Part shown: in pieces, positions 35,464 to 44,014 of the stretch | Layout: each line of letters begins with the position of its first letter | How positions within the stretch are numbered: the first letter of the stretch is position 1 | DNA from: Novosphingobium sp. BW1 | Lineage (GTDB): Bacteria > Pseudomonadota > Alphaproteobacteria > Sphingomonadales > Sphingomonadaceae | Length of the DNA stretch: 63,188 nt | Reading direction: 5' to 3' | Assembly (NCBI RefSeq): GCF_008107685.1 | Contig: NZ_VIRF01000084.1 | Location: 1 to 63,188, forward strand | Made by a program: the position numbers and the translations under genes | Notes under the pieces: model-generated | Databases searched by the model: none | Seen by the model: the letters and a program-made list of their open reading frames with translations, nothing else | What the model was told of the DNA's origin: nothing

Positions 35464-35867
35464 ACTTGCCTCACGCTTTGAAGCGCCTCGCCGCGAACCG
35501 GGAAGGCGCCTCGGTGATCGAGTTTGCCCTCGCCATGCCGGTGGCGGCCGCGCTCATGATCGGCATCCTGCAGTTTGCGCTCGTGCTTCAGGCAACCGGC
35601 GCAATCCGCCACGCGGCAGGTGAGGGCGTGCGTTACGCCAATGTCCATCCCGACGCGACCGAGCGCCAGGTCTCCGAAAAGGTGCGCAAGGAAATGGCTG
35701 GCCTCAACGAGGATGGCATCGTGCGCATTGCCCTAGAGCGGGGCATCAGCGATGGCGCGCAGTTCGACAAGATCGCTATCGAGTACCAGCTCGAACCCGT
35801 TGTGCCGTTCATGCAGCTCGATCCCATCTCGCTGAACGAGACGGTTCTCTCTTACGTTCAGAGTTGA
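35460..35867 (+). CDS. TadE-like pseudopilin (second copy)
   Basis: The 135-residue protein starts with a GTG at 35460 overlapping the preceding TGA. It has the same N-terminal signature (NREGASVIEFALAMPVAAALMIGIL) as its neighbour and a Cys-free C-terminal domain typical of TadE/TadF. The three genes 33719-35867 overlap by 4 bp each and form one operon of prepilin-like proteins. Their assembly machinery must be elsewhere in the genome. Confidence 0.85.
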   Translation: MNLPHALKRLAANREGASVIEFALAMPVAAALMIGILQFALVLQATGAIRHAAGEGVRYANVHPDATERQVSEKVRKEMAGLNEDGIVRIALERGISDGAQFDKIAIEYQLEPVVPFMQLDPISLNETVLSYVQS

Positions 35868-35994
35868 GGTACGCATAGGCCGGGTGCCTGCGCCGCAGTT
35901 CCCCGGCTTGCCCCGCCCCCGTGGTGGCGTCTAGTCTCCCCGCCAACAGAGCGTGGGCAATCCGCGCCGCACATACCGGACAAGGGAGGCGCAC

Positions 35995-37278
35995 GTGCCC
36001 AGCGTCAGCATCGAGAGGATCGAGCGGGACATCACCGCCATTTCGCGCTTCGGCTTCAATGAGGCCGATGGGGGCGTCTATCGACAGGGCTTCAGCCCCG
36101 AGGACATGGCCGTGCGCGAATGGCTGCGCGGGCGCTTTGCAGAGCTGGGCATGACCCACCGCATGGACGGTGCGGGCAACGTCATCGGCCGTTTCGATCC
36201 GTCCGGGCGGGGCGAGGACGTGCCCGCCGTCATCATCGCCTCGCACACCGATTCCGTGCCCGCGAGCGGCATGTTCGACGGGGTCCTGGGCGTCGTCGCA
36301 GGGCTTGAGGTTGTGCGCACGATGAAGGCGAATGGGATCGAGCCGCTCTATCCGGTCGAAGTCATCGCGACCGCCGAGGAAGAGGGGCGCTTCGGGGGCA
36401 TGCTGGGCGCCCAGGCGATGACCGGGCAGCTGACGCGTGAGTGGCTCGATGCCGCGGCGGACGAGCGCGGCGTGAAACTGGTGGACGCCATGCGCGAGGC
36501 GGGGCTCGATCCATCCCGCGCGATGCACGCCTACCGCCCGCCCGAGACGATCCGGGCCTACCTTGAACTCCATGTGGAGCAGGGGCCTGTCCTCGATACC
36601 GAGAAGACCACCATCGGCATCGTCGAGGGTATTTCCGGTGTCTTCAAGTGGATGGTGCGCCTCATCGGCAAGGCCGACCATGCCGGGACCGCGCCGATGA
36701 ACATGCGCGCCGACGCGCTAATGGGCATGGCCGATTTCGCCCACGAGATCCCGCGCATCATCGAGGAAGAGGGCACCGGCAAGAGCCGCATCACCATCGG
36801 CCACGTCAACTGCAAGCCCGGCTTTCCGCATACGGTGCCGGGCGAGGTCGACTTCACCATCGTCGGGCGCGACCTCGATCACGAGAAGATGAAGGCGCTG
36901 GCCAGCGCGTGCGAGCGGGTTCTGGCCGCCATCGCGCGGCGCAACAAGCTGCACTTCGAATACGAGCAGATGTCCTGGCTGGCCCCGGCCTATTGCGACA
37001 CCGGGCTGATCGCGCTGATTGAGGGCAAGACGAAGGAGCTGGGCTACAGCTACAAGATCATGCCCTCGGGCGCAGGCCACGACGTGCAGTTTTTTTGCGA
37101 GCATTCGCGTGCGGGGCTGTTCTTCGTGCCCTCGGTGAAGGGCGTGAGCCATGCGCCCGACGAATGGACGCACTGGGTCGATTGCGAGCGAGGAACGCGG
37201 CTTCTCTACGAATGCGTGTGCGAACTTGCCTGCAACGAGCGCGCGCTGGAAGAGGCCGGACAGGCCGAGCGGGTCTGA
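35995..37278 (+). CDS. M20 amidohydrolase (allantoate amidohydrolase / N-carbamoylase type)
   Basis: The 427-residue protein starts at the GTG at 35995 (VPSVSIERIERDI), with AGGGAGG at ideal spacing. Metal-ligand motifs of the hydantoinase/carbamoylase family are present: ASHTDSVPASGMFDGVLGV (His and bridging Asp), TAEEEGRFGGMLGA (Glu pair), ELHVEQGPVLD (His) and, late, MPSGAGHDVQFF (His). A lid/dimerisation domain lies at about 215-330. Such enzymes release NH3 and CO2 from N-carbamoyl amino acids or allantoate. An MFS carrier follows, and a carbamoyltransferase-homologue operon lies 4 kb away, so a ureido compound is a plausible substrate. Confidence 0.9.
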   Translation: MPSVSIERIERDITAISRFGFNEADGGVYRQGFSPEDMAVREWLRGRFAELGMTHRMDGAGNVIGRFDPSGRGEDVPAVIIASHTDSVPASGMFDGVLGVVAGLEVVRTMKANGIEPLYPVEVIATAEEEGRFGGMLGAQAMTGQLTREWLDAAADERGVKLVDAMREAGLDPSRAMHAYRPPETIRAYLELHVEQGPVLDTEKTTIGIVEGISGVFKWMVRLIGKADHAGTAPMNMRADALMGMADFAHEIPRIIEEEGTGKSRITIGHVNCKPGFPHTVPGEVDFTIVGRDLDHEKMKALASACERVLAAIARRNKLHFEYEQMSWLAPAYCDTGLIALIEGKTKELGYSYKIMPSGAGHDVQFFCEHSRAGLFFVPSVKGVSHAPDEWTHWVDCERGTRLLYECVCELACNERALEEAGQAERV

Positions 37279-37382
37279 CACGGCGGGCGCCCGTCCCTGG
37301 ACCAACCGGCCCCTGACCGCCCAGCGAGCAGCGCAGGCAGGGAGCGCTTGCCCTTGATGCTGCGCTGCGACAAGGTGCCGCG

Positions 37383-38600
37383 ATGAGTGGTTCCCTTTCC
37401 GGCGCCGTGCGGCGCGAATTTGCAGAAAACTGGCTGACCGTGTTGGCCGCAGGGCTTGCCATTGGCGTGGGCATGATGGGCATCGGCTTCTATGCTCTGG
37501 GTCTTTTCGTCACGCCGGTGCAGGAGGAGTTCGGCTGGAGCCGCGCGGCGGCTTCGGGGGCCGCGACCTTCGAGCAGCTGGGCATCTTCCTCTCCGCGCC
37601 GATCGTGGGCCGACTGGCCGACCGCTACGGCGTGCGCGTGATCGCGATTGCAAGCTATATCGCGGCGCCCATCGGCTTTGTCCTCCTGTCGCGGGCCGGG
37701 AATTCGGTGGCGATGTGGTGGGGGCTGTGGCTGCTGGTCAGCCTCGCCGGATGCGGCACGACGCCGGCTATCTGGGCGCGTGCGGTTTCAGCCAAGTTCA
37801 ATGCCGGGCGCGGTCTGGCGCTCGGGCTGATGCTGATGGGATCGGGTCTCGCCGCCTTCCTCGCGCCTGCGCTGCTGGGGCCGATCTTTGCCTCGAGCGG
37901 CTGGCGCACCGCCGCGTTGGCCATGGCCGCCACGATCCTTGTCGTCGGCCTGCCGGTAAGCCTGCTCATGCCCCGCGAGAAAAAGGCTCCGGTAGCCAGT
38001 GCCGAGCCCAAGGTGCGCGGCCGTTTCGAGGTCAACCGCCAGACCCTGACCATCGTGGGCATCGCCGTCCTGCTGGGCTTCTTTGTCGCGGGCCTCATCG
38101 TGCATCTGGTGCCCATGGTGGTCGACCGGGGTATGCCGGCCGCCGAAGCCGCGCAGGTCGCGGCCAAGATCGGCATCGCCGTGATTGTCGCACGCGTGAT
38201 CGTGGGCTATCTCTTCGACCGCTTCCACGCGCCGTTCGTGGCCGCGCTGTTCCTGCTCTCGCCGGTGGTGGCCGCCTTGCTGCTCGCCTTTGGGGGGCCG
38301 GTGACAGCCGCCGCGCTCATGCTGGGGCTAGCCGCGGGCGCCGAGGTTGACATGCTCGCCTACTTCACCGGGCGCTATGCGCACCTGCGCAATTACGGCG
38401 CGACCTATGGCGTGGTGCTGGGCATGTTCAGTTTCGGCGCGGCCTTTGGCCCTGCGGCCTTCGGCTGGTCTGTCGATGCGACCGGCAGCTACCACTTCGC
38501 GCTGATCGCATCGGCGCTGGCGTTGGTCATCGTCGTCGCGCTGATCGCGACGCTCGGCGCCTACCGCGATCCGGTCGTCGCCGAGGTTCTGGAAGGTTGA
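37383..38600 (+). CDS. MFS transporter (monocarboxylate/organic-acid type)
   Basis: The 405-residue, 12-helix carrier starts at the ATG at 37383, 104 bp after the amidohydrolase. The motif GRLADRYGVRV lies between helices 2 and 3. GLALGLMLMGSG and VGYLFDRFHAPFVAAL, and YFTGRYAHLRNYGATYG in the C-half, parallel the MFS protein at 4478-5713, so they are paralogues of one subfamily. Probably co-transcribed with the amidohydrolase, it likely imports that enzyme's substrate. Ten bases after its stop the insertion element begins. Confidence 0.9.
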   Translation: MSGSLSGAVRREFAENWLTVLAAGLAIGVGMMGIGFYALGLFVTPVQEEFGWSRAAASGAATFEQLGIFLSAPIVGRLADRYGVRVIAIASYIAAPIGFVLLSRAGNSVAMWWGLWLLVSLAGCGTTPAIWARAVSAKFNAGRGLALGLMLMGSGLAAFLAPALLGPIFASSGWRTAALAMAATILVVGLPVSLLMPREKKAPVASAEPKVRGRFEVNRQTLTIVGIAVLLGFFVAGLIVHLVPMVVDRGMPAAEAAQVAAKIGIAVIVARVIVGYLFDRFHAPFVAALFLLSPVVAALLLAFGGPVTAAALMLGLAAGAEVDMLAYFTGRYAHLRNYGATYGVVLGMFSFGAAFGPAAFGWSVDATGSYHFALIASALALVIVVALIATLGAYRDPVVAEVLEG

Positions 38601-38610
38601 GTGCGCCTGG

Positions 38611-38628
38611 CATTACTTTGGCAGAAGT
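38611..38628 (+). repeat. Left terminal inverted repeat of the IS
   Basis: CATTACTTTGGCAGAAGT; compare the reverse complement of the right end, CACTACTTTGGCACAAGT. The two differ at two positions. Confidence 0.8.
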
Positions 38629-38697
38629 ATGATTTTTGGGATTTCCATGGCGCGAAATGCGCGATTCATGGAGAGCCAGCTTTGATGGAGGCTGGCG

Positions 38698-39285
38698 ATG
38701 GCAAAGGACTGGCAGGCCGACGAACTGGTCGGCGGTGACGGAGCCTGGCTGATCATCGAGGACACCGCCCTGCCGAAGAAGGGCAAGGCGTCAGCTGGCG
38801 TCGCGCCCCGATACGCTTCGGCGCGGGGCAAGAACGCGAACTGCCAGACACTGGTATCCGTGACGCTGGCTTCGGGCGAAGTTCCGGTCATGCTGAGCTT
38901 GCGGTTGTTCCTGCCGGTAAGCTGGACGAGTGACGTGCCGCGAATGGAAAAGGCTGGCGTGCCTATCTTCTTGCGTGCGTATCGCACGAAGCCGGAAATC
39001 GCGATTGAAAAGATCGATCGCGTTATCCGGCCGACGTGCAACGGATATTGCCGGTGGCAGGCCGCGGACGACCGCGGATGCGACACGTGCCGGACGTCAA
39101 ATCTCGGGCCGCATACACCATGCTCGAAGACGCGAAGTGGCGTCAGGTCAGTTGGCGCAATGGCCTATGCCTCCCTGCAGAGCCGCCGGATCGCTCAGGC
39201 GAGACGAAAAAAAGAGATCTCGGCCCGCCGCCGCAACCCAGCCTGCCAGCAGTGCGCCAAGCCATTCTTGACCTCCTGTAACGTT
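38698..39285 (+). pseudogene. Degenerate IS701-family transposase
   Basis: Fragments in different frames resemble an IS701-type DDE transposase. The frame from 38698 gives WLIIEDTALPKKGKASAG, then GKNANCQTLVSVTLASGEVP and LRLFLP (the first catalytic Asp is in the IEDTAL region), until about 39020. A second frame gives MLEDAKWRQVSWRNG near 39120-39165. The first frame then resumes with AMAYASLQSRRIAQARRKK near 39160-39215. The second frame ends GPPPQPSLPAVRQAILDLL near 39281. The N-terminal portion and much of the middle are missing. It is not functional. Confidence 0.85.
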
Positions 39286-39340
39286 CCCCACCAGCGCAAT
39301 GCCCTCACTGCGGATGCTCACCCGACCTCAACCCGATCAC

Positions 39341-39358
39341 ACTTGTGCCAAAGTAGTG
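39341..39358 (-). repeat. Right terminal inverted repeat of the IS
   Basis: ACTTGTGCCAAAGTAGTG, the inverted partner of 38611-38628. The next bases are CTAG, whose first three supply the asnB stop codon (TAG on the minus strand). Confidence 0.8.
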
Positions 39359-41302
39359 CTAGGTCAGCAGCTCTTCCACCGCGTGAAGGCCGATGGCGTG
39401 GTTGAGGATGATGTCCATGCGCGTGTTCTGCGCATGGTCGTCCGAGGCGCGGTAGTCCGCGATTGCCGCGCCTAGCTTCGCAGGATCGAACAGGCCCTTG
39501 GCAGCCAGGCGCTGCGGCGATAGCCAGCGCGCGATCAGCTTGTCGATCTCGGCGGTCTTCTTTGCATCGGTGTGGGCAGGCGGGGCCATGAAGGCGAACT
39601 TTTCGCGCTCGTAGAGGACGTGCGGGAGGACATGCTTCATGGCCTCGCGCACCACCCACTTCTCGACGCCGCCGCGTACGCGCACCTGCGGGGGGATGCG
39701 CATCGCGAGTTCGGCGACGTGGTGGTCGAGGAAGGCCGGACGGCTTTCGAGGCTGTTGGCCATGTCCACTCGATCCCCACCCCAGTTCAGGATCTGCCCC
39801 TCCAGCATCGTCTTGATCCAGGAATACTGGACCTTGTCGAGAACGTGGCGACCCTCCAGCATGGCGGGATCAAGGCTGTGGGCAATAGCGGCGATGGGAT
39901 CATAGTCACCCAGCTTCGCCTTGAACTCCTCGGACAGCAGCGGCTTTACCCGTTCGAGGGTGAGCATCCAGGGCTGAATCCAGCTGGGGGTGAAGCCCAT
40001 GACGTCCTCGAAGGCGGGGTGGCTGATGGTCTCCTCGGCGAGGACCGAGCCGGAGAACAGCGCGTTCCTCTTGCGCATTTCCTGCGCCGCCGGTGTCGCG
40101 GCGTATTCGGGATCGTGCAGGAACAGGTCGGCCTTGAACTGAGCATAGCCGCCGAACAGTTCATCCGATCCCTCGCCGGTGATGACGACCTTGTAGCCGA
40201 CCTCGCGTACGTGCTTGCTCATCAGCATCTTGGCGACGCCCAGCGTGTTGTAGAAGGTCCGCTCGGAATAGCGGATCGCGTCCTCGAAGTTGGAGCCGTA
40301 GAGGTCCTCCGCCTTGAGTTTCAGAATATCCTGGTCGGCGCCTGCCATCTGGGCCATCTCGGTGGCGATATGGGCCTCGTCGTAGCGTGCATCGTCAAAG
40401 GAGATGGTGAAGGCCTTGACAGGCGACTGCTGGATCGCGGCCGCCATGCCCAGGATCGAGCAGCTGTCGATGCCCCCTGAAAGGTAGCAGGCGACCGGCA
40501 CGTCGGCTTCGAGCCGGAACGTGATCGATTCGACCAGCGCGGCGCGCACCGCCTCAATGTGGTCTTCATCGCTCTTGACGTCGTGCTCGCCCTCGCGCGG
40601 GAAATTCGCGTCCCAGTAGCGCTCCTCGCGCACCGCCACGCCATCGCCTGCCTTCTCGATAATGAGCATGGTGCCCGGCTTTACCGCCTGGATTCCCTCG
40701 TAGAGCGTCATGCCCGGAACCATGACCTGCATCATCTGGTGCAGCTGGGCCTTGGGGCAGACATCGCGTGGCACGTCTGGGTGGGCAAGCAAGGCCTTGA
40801 TCTCGCTGCCCCAGACGATCCCGCGCGGCCCGTGGTGCACGAAGAGGGGGCGGATGCCGAAACGGTCGCGCACCAGTACCAGGCGCTGCCTGTCCTCGTC
40901 GAACAGGGCAAAGGCAAATTCGCCGCGCAGGTGCTCCACGAAATCGAGGCCATGCTTGGCGTAGAGTTTCAGGGCGATTTCGCTGTCCGACTTGGTCGAG
41001 AACTGGAAGCCGTCGGTGCGCAGGAGACCGCGCAGGCGCTTGTAGTCGTAGAATTCGCCGTTGACCGTGGCGGCAATGCCTCCCGTGCCATCGTCGCTGC
41101 GGCCATGCAGCGGTTGCTCGCCGGCGTTGAGGCCGATGATCGAGAGCCGCGTGTGCGCTATGGCAAGGCCGTTTGCGGCGTCGAAATGGAAGCCGCGCCC
41201 GTCGGGGCCGCGATGTTCCAGCTGGTCGGCCATCGCCTCGGCGTGGCGGGGCGTGTCTTGGTTATAGCCCGAAGGGGTCCAGAGACCGGCAATGCCGCAC
41301 AT
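39359..41302 (-). CDS. asnB: Asparagine synthase (glutamine-hydrolysing) family protein
   Basis: The 647-residue protein starts at the ATG at 41302. Met is removed to expose the nucleophile Cys2 (MCGIAGLW). The N-terminal glutaminase domain has LEHRGPDGRGFH, NGEFYDY and HGLDFVEHLRGEFAFALFDE. The synthetase domain has the PP-loop ACYLSGGIDSCSILG, then TGEGSDELFGGY. It is longer than E. coli AsnB (554), like the special-purpose amidotransferases of this family, so the acceptor may not be free aspartate. It is last in the operon after the carbamoyltransferase homologue (47-bp gap). Its TAG stop lies in the target site of the downstream IS, which left the reading frame intact. Confidence 0.92.
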   Translation of the reverse strand: MCGIAGLWTPSGYNQDTPRHAEAMADQLEHRGPDGRGFHFDAANGLAIAHTRLSIIGLNAGEQPLHGRSDDGTGGIAATVNGEFYDYKRLRGLLRTDGFQFSTKSDSEIALKLYAKHGLDFVEHLRGEFAFALFDEDRQRLVLVRDRFGIRPLFVHHGPRGIVWGSEIKALLAHPDVPRDVCPKAQLHQMMQVMVPGMTLYEGIQAVKPGTMLIIEKAGDGVAVREERYWDANFPREGEHDVKSDEDHIEAVRAALVESITFRLEADVPVACYLSGGIDSCSILGMAAAIQQSPVKAFTISFDDARYDEAHIATEMAQMAGADQDILKLKAEDLYGSNFEDAIRYSERTFYNTLGVAKMLMSKHVREVGYKVVITGEGSDELFGGYAQFKADLFLHDPEYAATPAAQEMRKRNALFSGSVLAEETISHPAFEDVMGFTPSWIQPWMLTLERVKPLLSEEFKAKLGDYDPIAAIAHSLDPAMLEGRHVLDKVQYSWIKTMLEGQILNWGGDRVDMANSLESRPAFLDHHVAELAMRIPPQVRVRGGVEKWVVREAMKHVLPHVLYEREKFAFMAPPAHTDAKKTAEIDKLIARWLSPQRLAAKGLFDPAKLGAAIADYRASDDHAQNTRMDIILNHAIGLHAVEELLT

Positions 41303-41349
41303 ATCGGGAGGTTCCTTGGATGAAAAAGCTGTTGGGGCGGTTAGGCAGA

Positions 41350-42471
41350 TCAGGCGTAGGGCACAGGCTCGTTGTCGAGCATGTCGGGGGGCACGATGTC
41401 GGCCACCCGTCCAAAGATCGCGAGGAGCAGCGCCTGGCGGATCCAAACGGCCCCGTCGGCCTGGTTGAAGTAGAGATTGTGGGGGGTGTCATCGAGGCTG
41501 ACGTCAAGTTCGAGCCCGCGCGCAAGGGGGTGCAGGATCACCGTGTCGGGCTTGATCCGGCTCTCGGATGAGAGCGAGAAGGCGTCGGCGAAGAAACGGT
41601 AGCCATCGCCGATATAGGCGATCGCGTTCATGTAGATGACGTCGAGGTATTCAAGGTTTTGCTTCAGGCTTTGCGAAAAGCCGATGCTGATCGGGCTGTT
41701 CTTGGTCAGCTCGCGCAGTTCCTCGCCCAGCGGATCGGCCATCTCGGAGAAGATGGTTATGCGGTTGATGTTCTCGTGGAAGAGCAAGGCGAGCATCAGG
41801 AAGCTCTTGACCGTGCGCATGTTGCCCGGTGTGCCGATGATGCCGATGTTGAGGCGAAATTCCTCGGGCAGGCGGCCGAAGGTGATCTCTGGGCGCCATT
41901 TCAGCAGCGCGTACCAGTCGGCCAGCGCCTGCGTGGGGTGCTCGTCCGAACCGTTGCCCCCGTTGATGAGCGGCACGCGCAGGTACTCGCACATTTCGGA
42001 CAAGGCGGCCTGCTCGGTGTGCCGGACTACCACGACATCGGCGTAGGAATTGAACATCTGCCCGATGTCGCGCATGGATTCACCCTTGGCGACGCCGGTG
42101 GTCTTGCCATCGGCCACGCTGATCGTCTTGCCGCCCAGGTGCAGCATCGCGCTCTCGAACGAGAGGCGGGTGCGGGTGGAGGGCTCGAAAAAGGCGGCGG
42201 CCATGATCTTGTCGCTCATCGCGGTCGCGACGTCGAAGCGCTTGAGCTGGAGATAGGCGGCGAACTTGGCCAGTTCGGTGAGGAGGTCCTTGTCGAACAG
42301 TGCGGCCGAAAGCACCGACTGCCCGCGCAGCCGGTCGAGTACGGCGCGGCGGATCTGCGGGGCGTTGGCGATGTAGTCCGCCGGGTTGGGGCAATTGCCG
42401 ATCTTGCCCGGCCGCTTGACGATGACCGGCGCATGGCAGACGTGCGCGGCGGGAGAGACGCTGCGGGTCAC
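41350..42471 (-). CDS. Aspartate-carbamoyltransferase homologue of unknown acceptor specificity
   Basis: The 373-residue protein starts at the GTG at 42471 (VTRSVSPAAHV), preceded by GGAGAG and overlapping the previous stop by 4 bp. Carbamoyl-phosphate residues are intact: FFEPSTRTRLSFE (98-102), Lys129 in GVAKGES, RHTEQ, and DEHPTQALADWY (178-181). MRTVKSF (218-224) keeps the Arg matching E. coli PyrB Arg167. The PyrB TRVQ segment that supplies Arg229 and Gln231 for aspartate reads NAIA at 282-285, and HPLPR reads HPLAR. Clear ATCase descent is seen in the C-terminal DDTPHNLYFNQADGAVWIRQALL-like block. It probably carbamoylates another amine. It sits between a symporter and asnB rather than with pyrC. 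Confidence 0.85.
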   Translation of the reverse strand: MTRSVSPAAHVCHAPVIVKRPGKIGNCPNPADYIANAPQIRRAVLDRLRGQSVLSAALFDKDLLTELAKFAAYLQLKRFDVATAMSDKIMAAAFFEPSTRTRLSFESAMLHLGGKTISVADGKTTGVAKGESMRDIGQMFNSYADVVVVRHTEQAALSEMCEYLRVPLINGGNGSDEHPTQALADWYALLKWRPEITFGRLPEEFRLNIGIIGTPGNMRTVKSFLMLALLFHENINRITIFSEMADPLGEELRELTKNSPISIGFSQSLKQNLEYLDVIYMNAIAYIGDGYRFFADAFSLSSESRIKPDTVILHPLARGLELDVSLDDTPHNLYFNQADGAVWIRQALLLAIFGRVADIVPPDMLDNEPVPYA

Positions 42472-42590
42472 CAGATCTCTCCACGCCGGATGTCGCGGAT
42501 GAGCAGGCCGCCAAGACCCAGCGCGGTGAAGGTGCACCAGCCTAGCGATCCATAGACGAGCACGGCGAGGAAGGAACTTGAGAAGGTCAT
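42468..42590 (-). CDS. 40-residue membrane protein, probable symporter accessory subunit
   Basis: The protein starts at the ATG at 42590, sharing one base with the symporter stop (TGATG), and its TGA overlaps the carbamoyltransferase GTG by 4 bp. It has a single membrane helix (FLAVLVYGSLGWCTFTALGLGG) and a basic-acidic tail (IRDIRRGEIW). Size, topology and tight coupling to an SSS gene match the small accessory proteins that accompany some sodium/solute symporters. The assignment is from context and length. The double overlap makes it very likely to be a translated gene. Confidence 0.75.
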   Translation of the reverse strand: MTFSSSFLAVLVYGSLGWCTFTALGLGGLLIRDIRRGEIW

Positions 42591-44014
42591 CAGGAGGCCT
42601 CTCGCAGTTGGCTCCAGTCGAAACGGGAGCGGGAAAGAAGCGCGCAGGCCAGCACCCAGACCATCGAGACGGCCGTGGCGACGAGCGAGGCGACGTAGAA
42701 ACCAATGGCGAAATAGCTGACGAGCCCGACCCCGGCGCCCAGCAGCATGCCGCCCACCGCGCCCGTGGTGCTGGCGCGGCGCCAGTAGAGGCCGGTGACG
42801 ATGGGCCAGATCATCGCGCCCACCAGCGGCCCTGCGAAGAACAGCACCGAGGCTAGCGTGCCGACGCGCGGCAGGCAGACCACCCAGGTGAAAAGACCCA
42901 GCCCCAGCGTGATCCACTGCGCGGTGGCCTTGAGCGTCTCCGGGCTGGCCGAGGGGCGCAGGAGGCGGCGATAGACATCTTCGGTGAGCAGGTCCGAAGT
43001 CGCCGCCAGCAAGCTGTCGATCGAGGAGGCGAGCGAACAGAATACGATGACGAAGATACCTACCGCGCCGCCGATGCCCAGGACCTTTGCCACCACCAGC
43101 GGGCCGACCATGTCGGCGCTGGGGACAGGCACGTCGAGCGCGCCCGAAGCCAGCGCGATGAAGCCGGCGGCGAAGGGAATGGGAAACCAGATCAGGCCGC
43201 CCAGCGCGAAGGCCTTGCCCGCCAGGCCTTCACGGAAGGCGAAGGCGCGGCTCCACCACACGTTGTTGTGGAACACCTCGCCAAGGCCGAAGAGCAGGTT
43301 GTTGAAGATCGCCATGAGGGCTGCGGGAAAGAGCACGTTGAGAAGCTCGGGCCGCTCGCGCGAGAGGTTTGCGTGGATCTCGTCCACCCCGACGTGGGCC
43401 AGGACGGCGATGCCGACCACGACGATACCGATGATGATGATGAGGCTCTGAATGAAGTCGGTGCCGATGACCGCGCCCAGCCCGCCGCGCATCGTGTAGG
43501 CGACGCACACGGCCAGGATCACGCTCATCCCCCAGCCATAGGGAATGCCCGAAAGCGTGTTGAGCAGAATGCCGCCTGCCATCGCCATCGAGACGAGCCA
43601 TGTCAGCGAATAGAACAGCGTGAAGGCGAGGAAAATGCCCCAGGCCACACGGCCATAGCGCAGGCGGAAGAAGTCGCCGCTGGTGTAGCCTGTCGGCATG
43701 AGCTGGCGGATGCGTGTGGCCATGGGCGCGAAGAGAAACAGGCCGAGCGAGGCGGTCGAATAGGCGAGCATTCCCCACACGCCCAATTGCAGCGCCATCT
43801 GCGGGGCGAGCATAGTCGTGTTCGAGGTGATCCAGGTCGCCGCCGCCGTCGCCGAGCCAAGCGCAAGACCAATGTTGCGCCCGGCCAGGGCATGGTCCTC
43901 GAAGCTCTTGTTGCGCCGCCCCCAGTAGGCGCCAAGCCCGATCCAGAGCACCGAGAAACCCAGCAACAGCGTCCAGCCAAGCCAGGGCGGGAGAAGAGCC
44001 TGTTCAACGCTCAC
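42590..44014 (-). CDS. Sodium:solute symporter (SSS family)
   Basis: The 474-residue protein starts at the ATG at 44014, overlapping the upstream gene by 11 bp. It has about 13 hydrophobic helices. SSS hallmarks are FEDHALAGRNIG before helix 2, AATWITSNTTMLAPQMALQLG, GFIALASGALD, and SLASSIDSLLAATSDLLTEDVYRR around helix 8, with the Ser residues that bind Na+. The subgroup resembles urea/DUR3-like and amino-acid carriers. It is followed without a gap by a 40-residue membrane protein and the carbamoyltransferase homologue. Probable substrate: a small nitrogenous solute used by those enzymes. Confidence 0.9.
   Translation of the reverse strand: MSVEQALLPPWLGWTLLLGFSVLWIGLGAYWGRRNKSFEDHALAGRNIGLALGSATAAATWITSNTTMLAPQMALQLGVWGMLAYSTASLGLFLFAPMATRIRQLMPTGYTSGDFFRLRYGRVAWGIFLAFTLFYSLTWLVSMAMAGGILLNTLSGIPYGWGMSVILAVCVAYTMRGGLGAVIGTDFIQSLIIIIGIVVVGIAVLAHVGVDEIHANLSRERPELLNVLFPAALMAIFNNLLFGLGEVFHNNVWWSRAFAFREGLAGKAFALGGLIWFPIPFAAGFIALASGALDVPVPSADMVGPLVVAKVLGIGGAVGIFVIVFCSLASSIDSLLAATSDLLTEDVYRRLLRPSASPETLKATAQWITLGLGLFTWVVCLPRVGTLASVLFFAGPLVGAMIWPIVTGLYWRRASTTGAVGGMLLGAGVGLVSYFAIGFYVASLVATAVSMVWVLACALLSRSRFDWSQLREAS

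Larger units (their letters stand above)
38611..39358. mobile_element. Deleted IS701-type element (about 0.75 kb)
   Basis: The ends are 18-bp terminal inverted repeats (38611-38628 and 39341-39358) that match at 16 of 18 positions. They are flanked by CTGG on the left and CTAG on the right, consistent with a 4-bp target duplication with one later change, as expected for IS701-like elements (CTAG-type targets). The inside holds only remnants of the transposase. At about 748 bp it is roughly half the length of a complete IS701-type element, so it is non-autonomous. The right flank is the stop codon of asnB. Confidence 0.8.
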
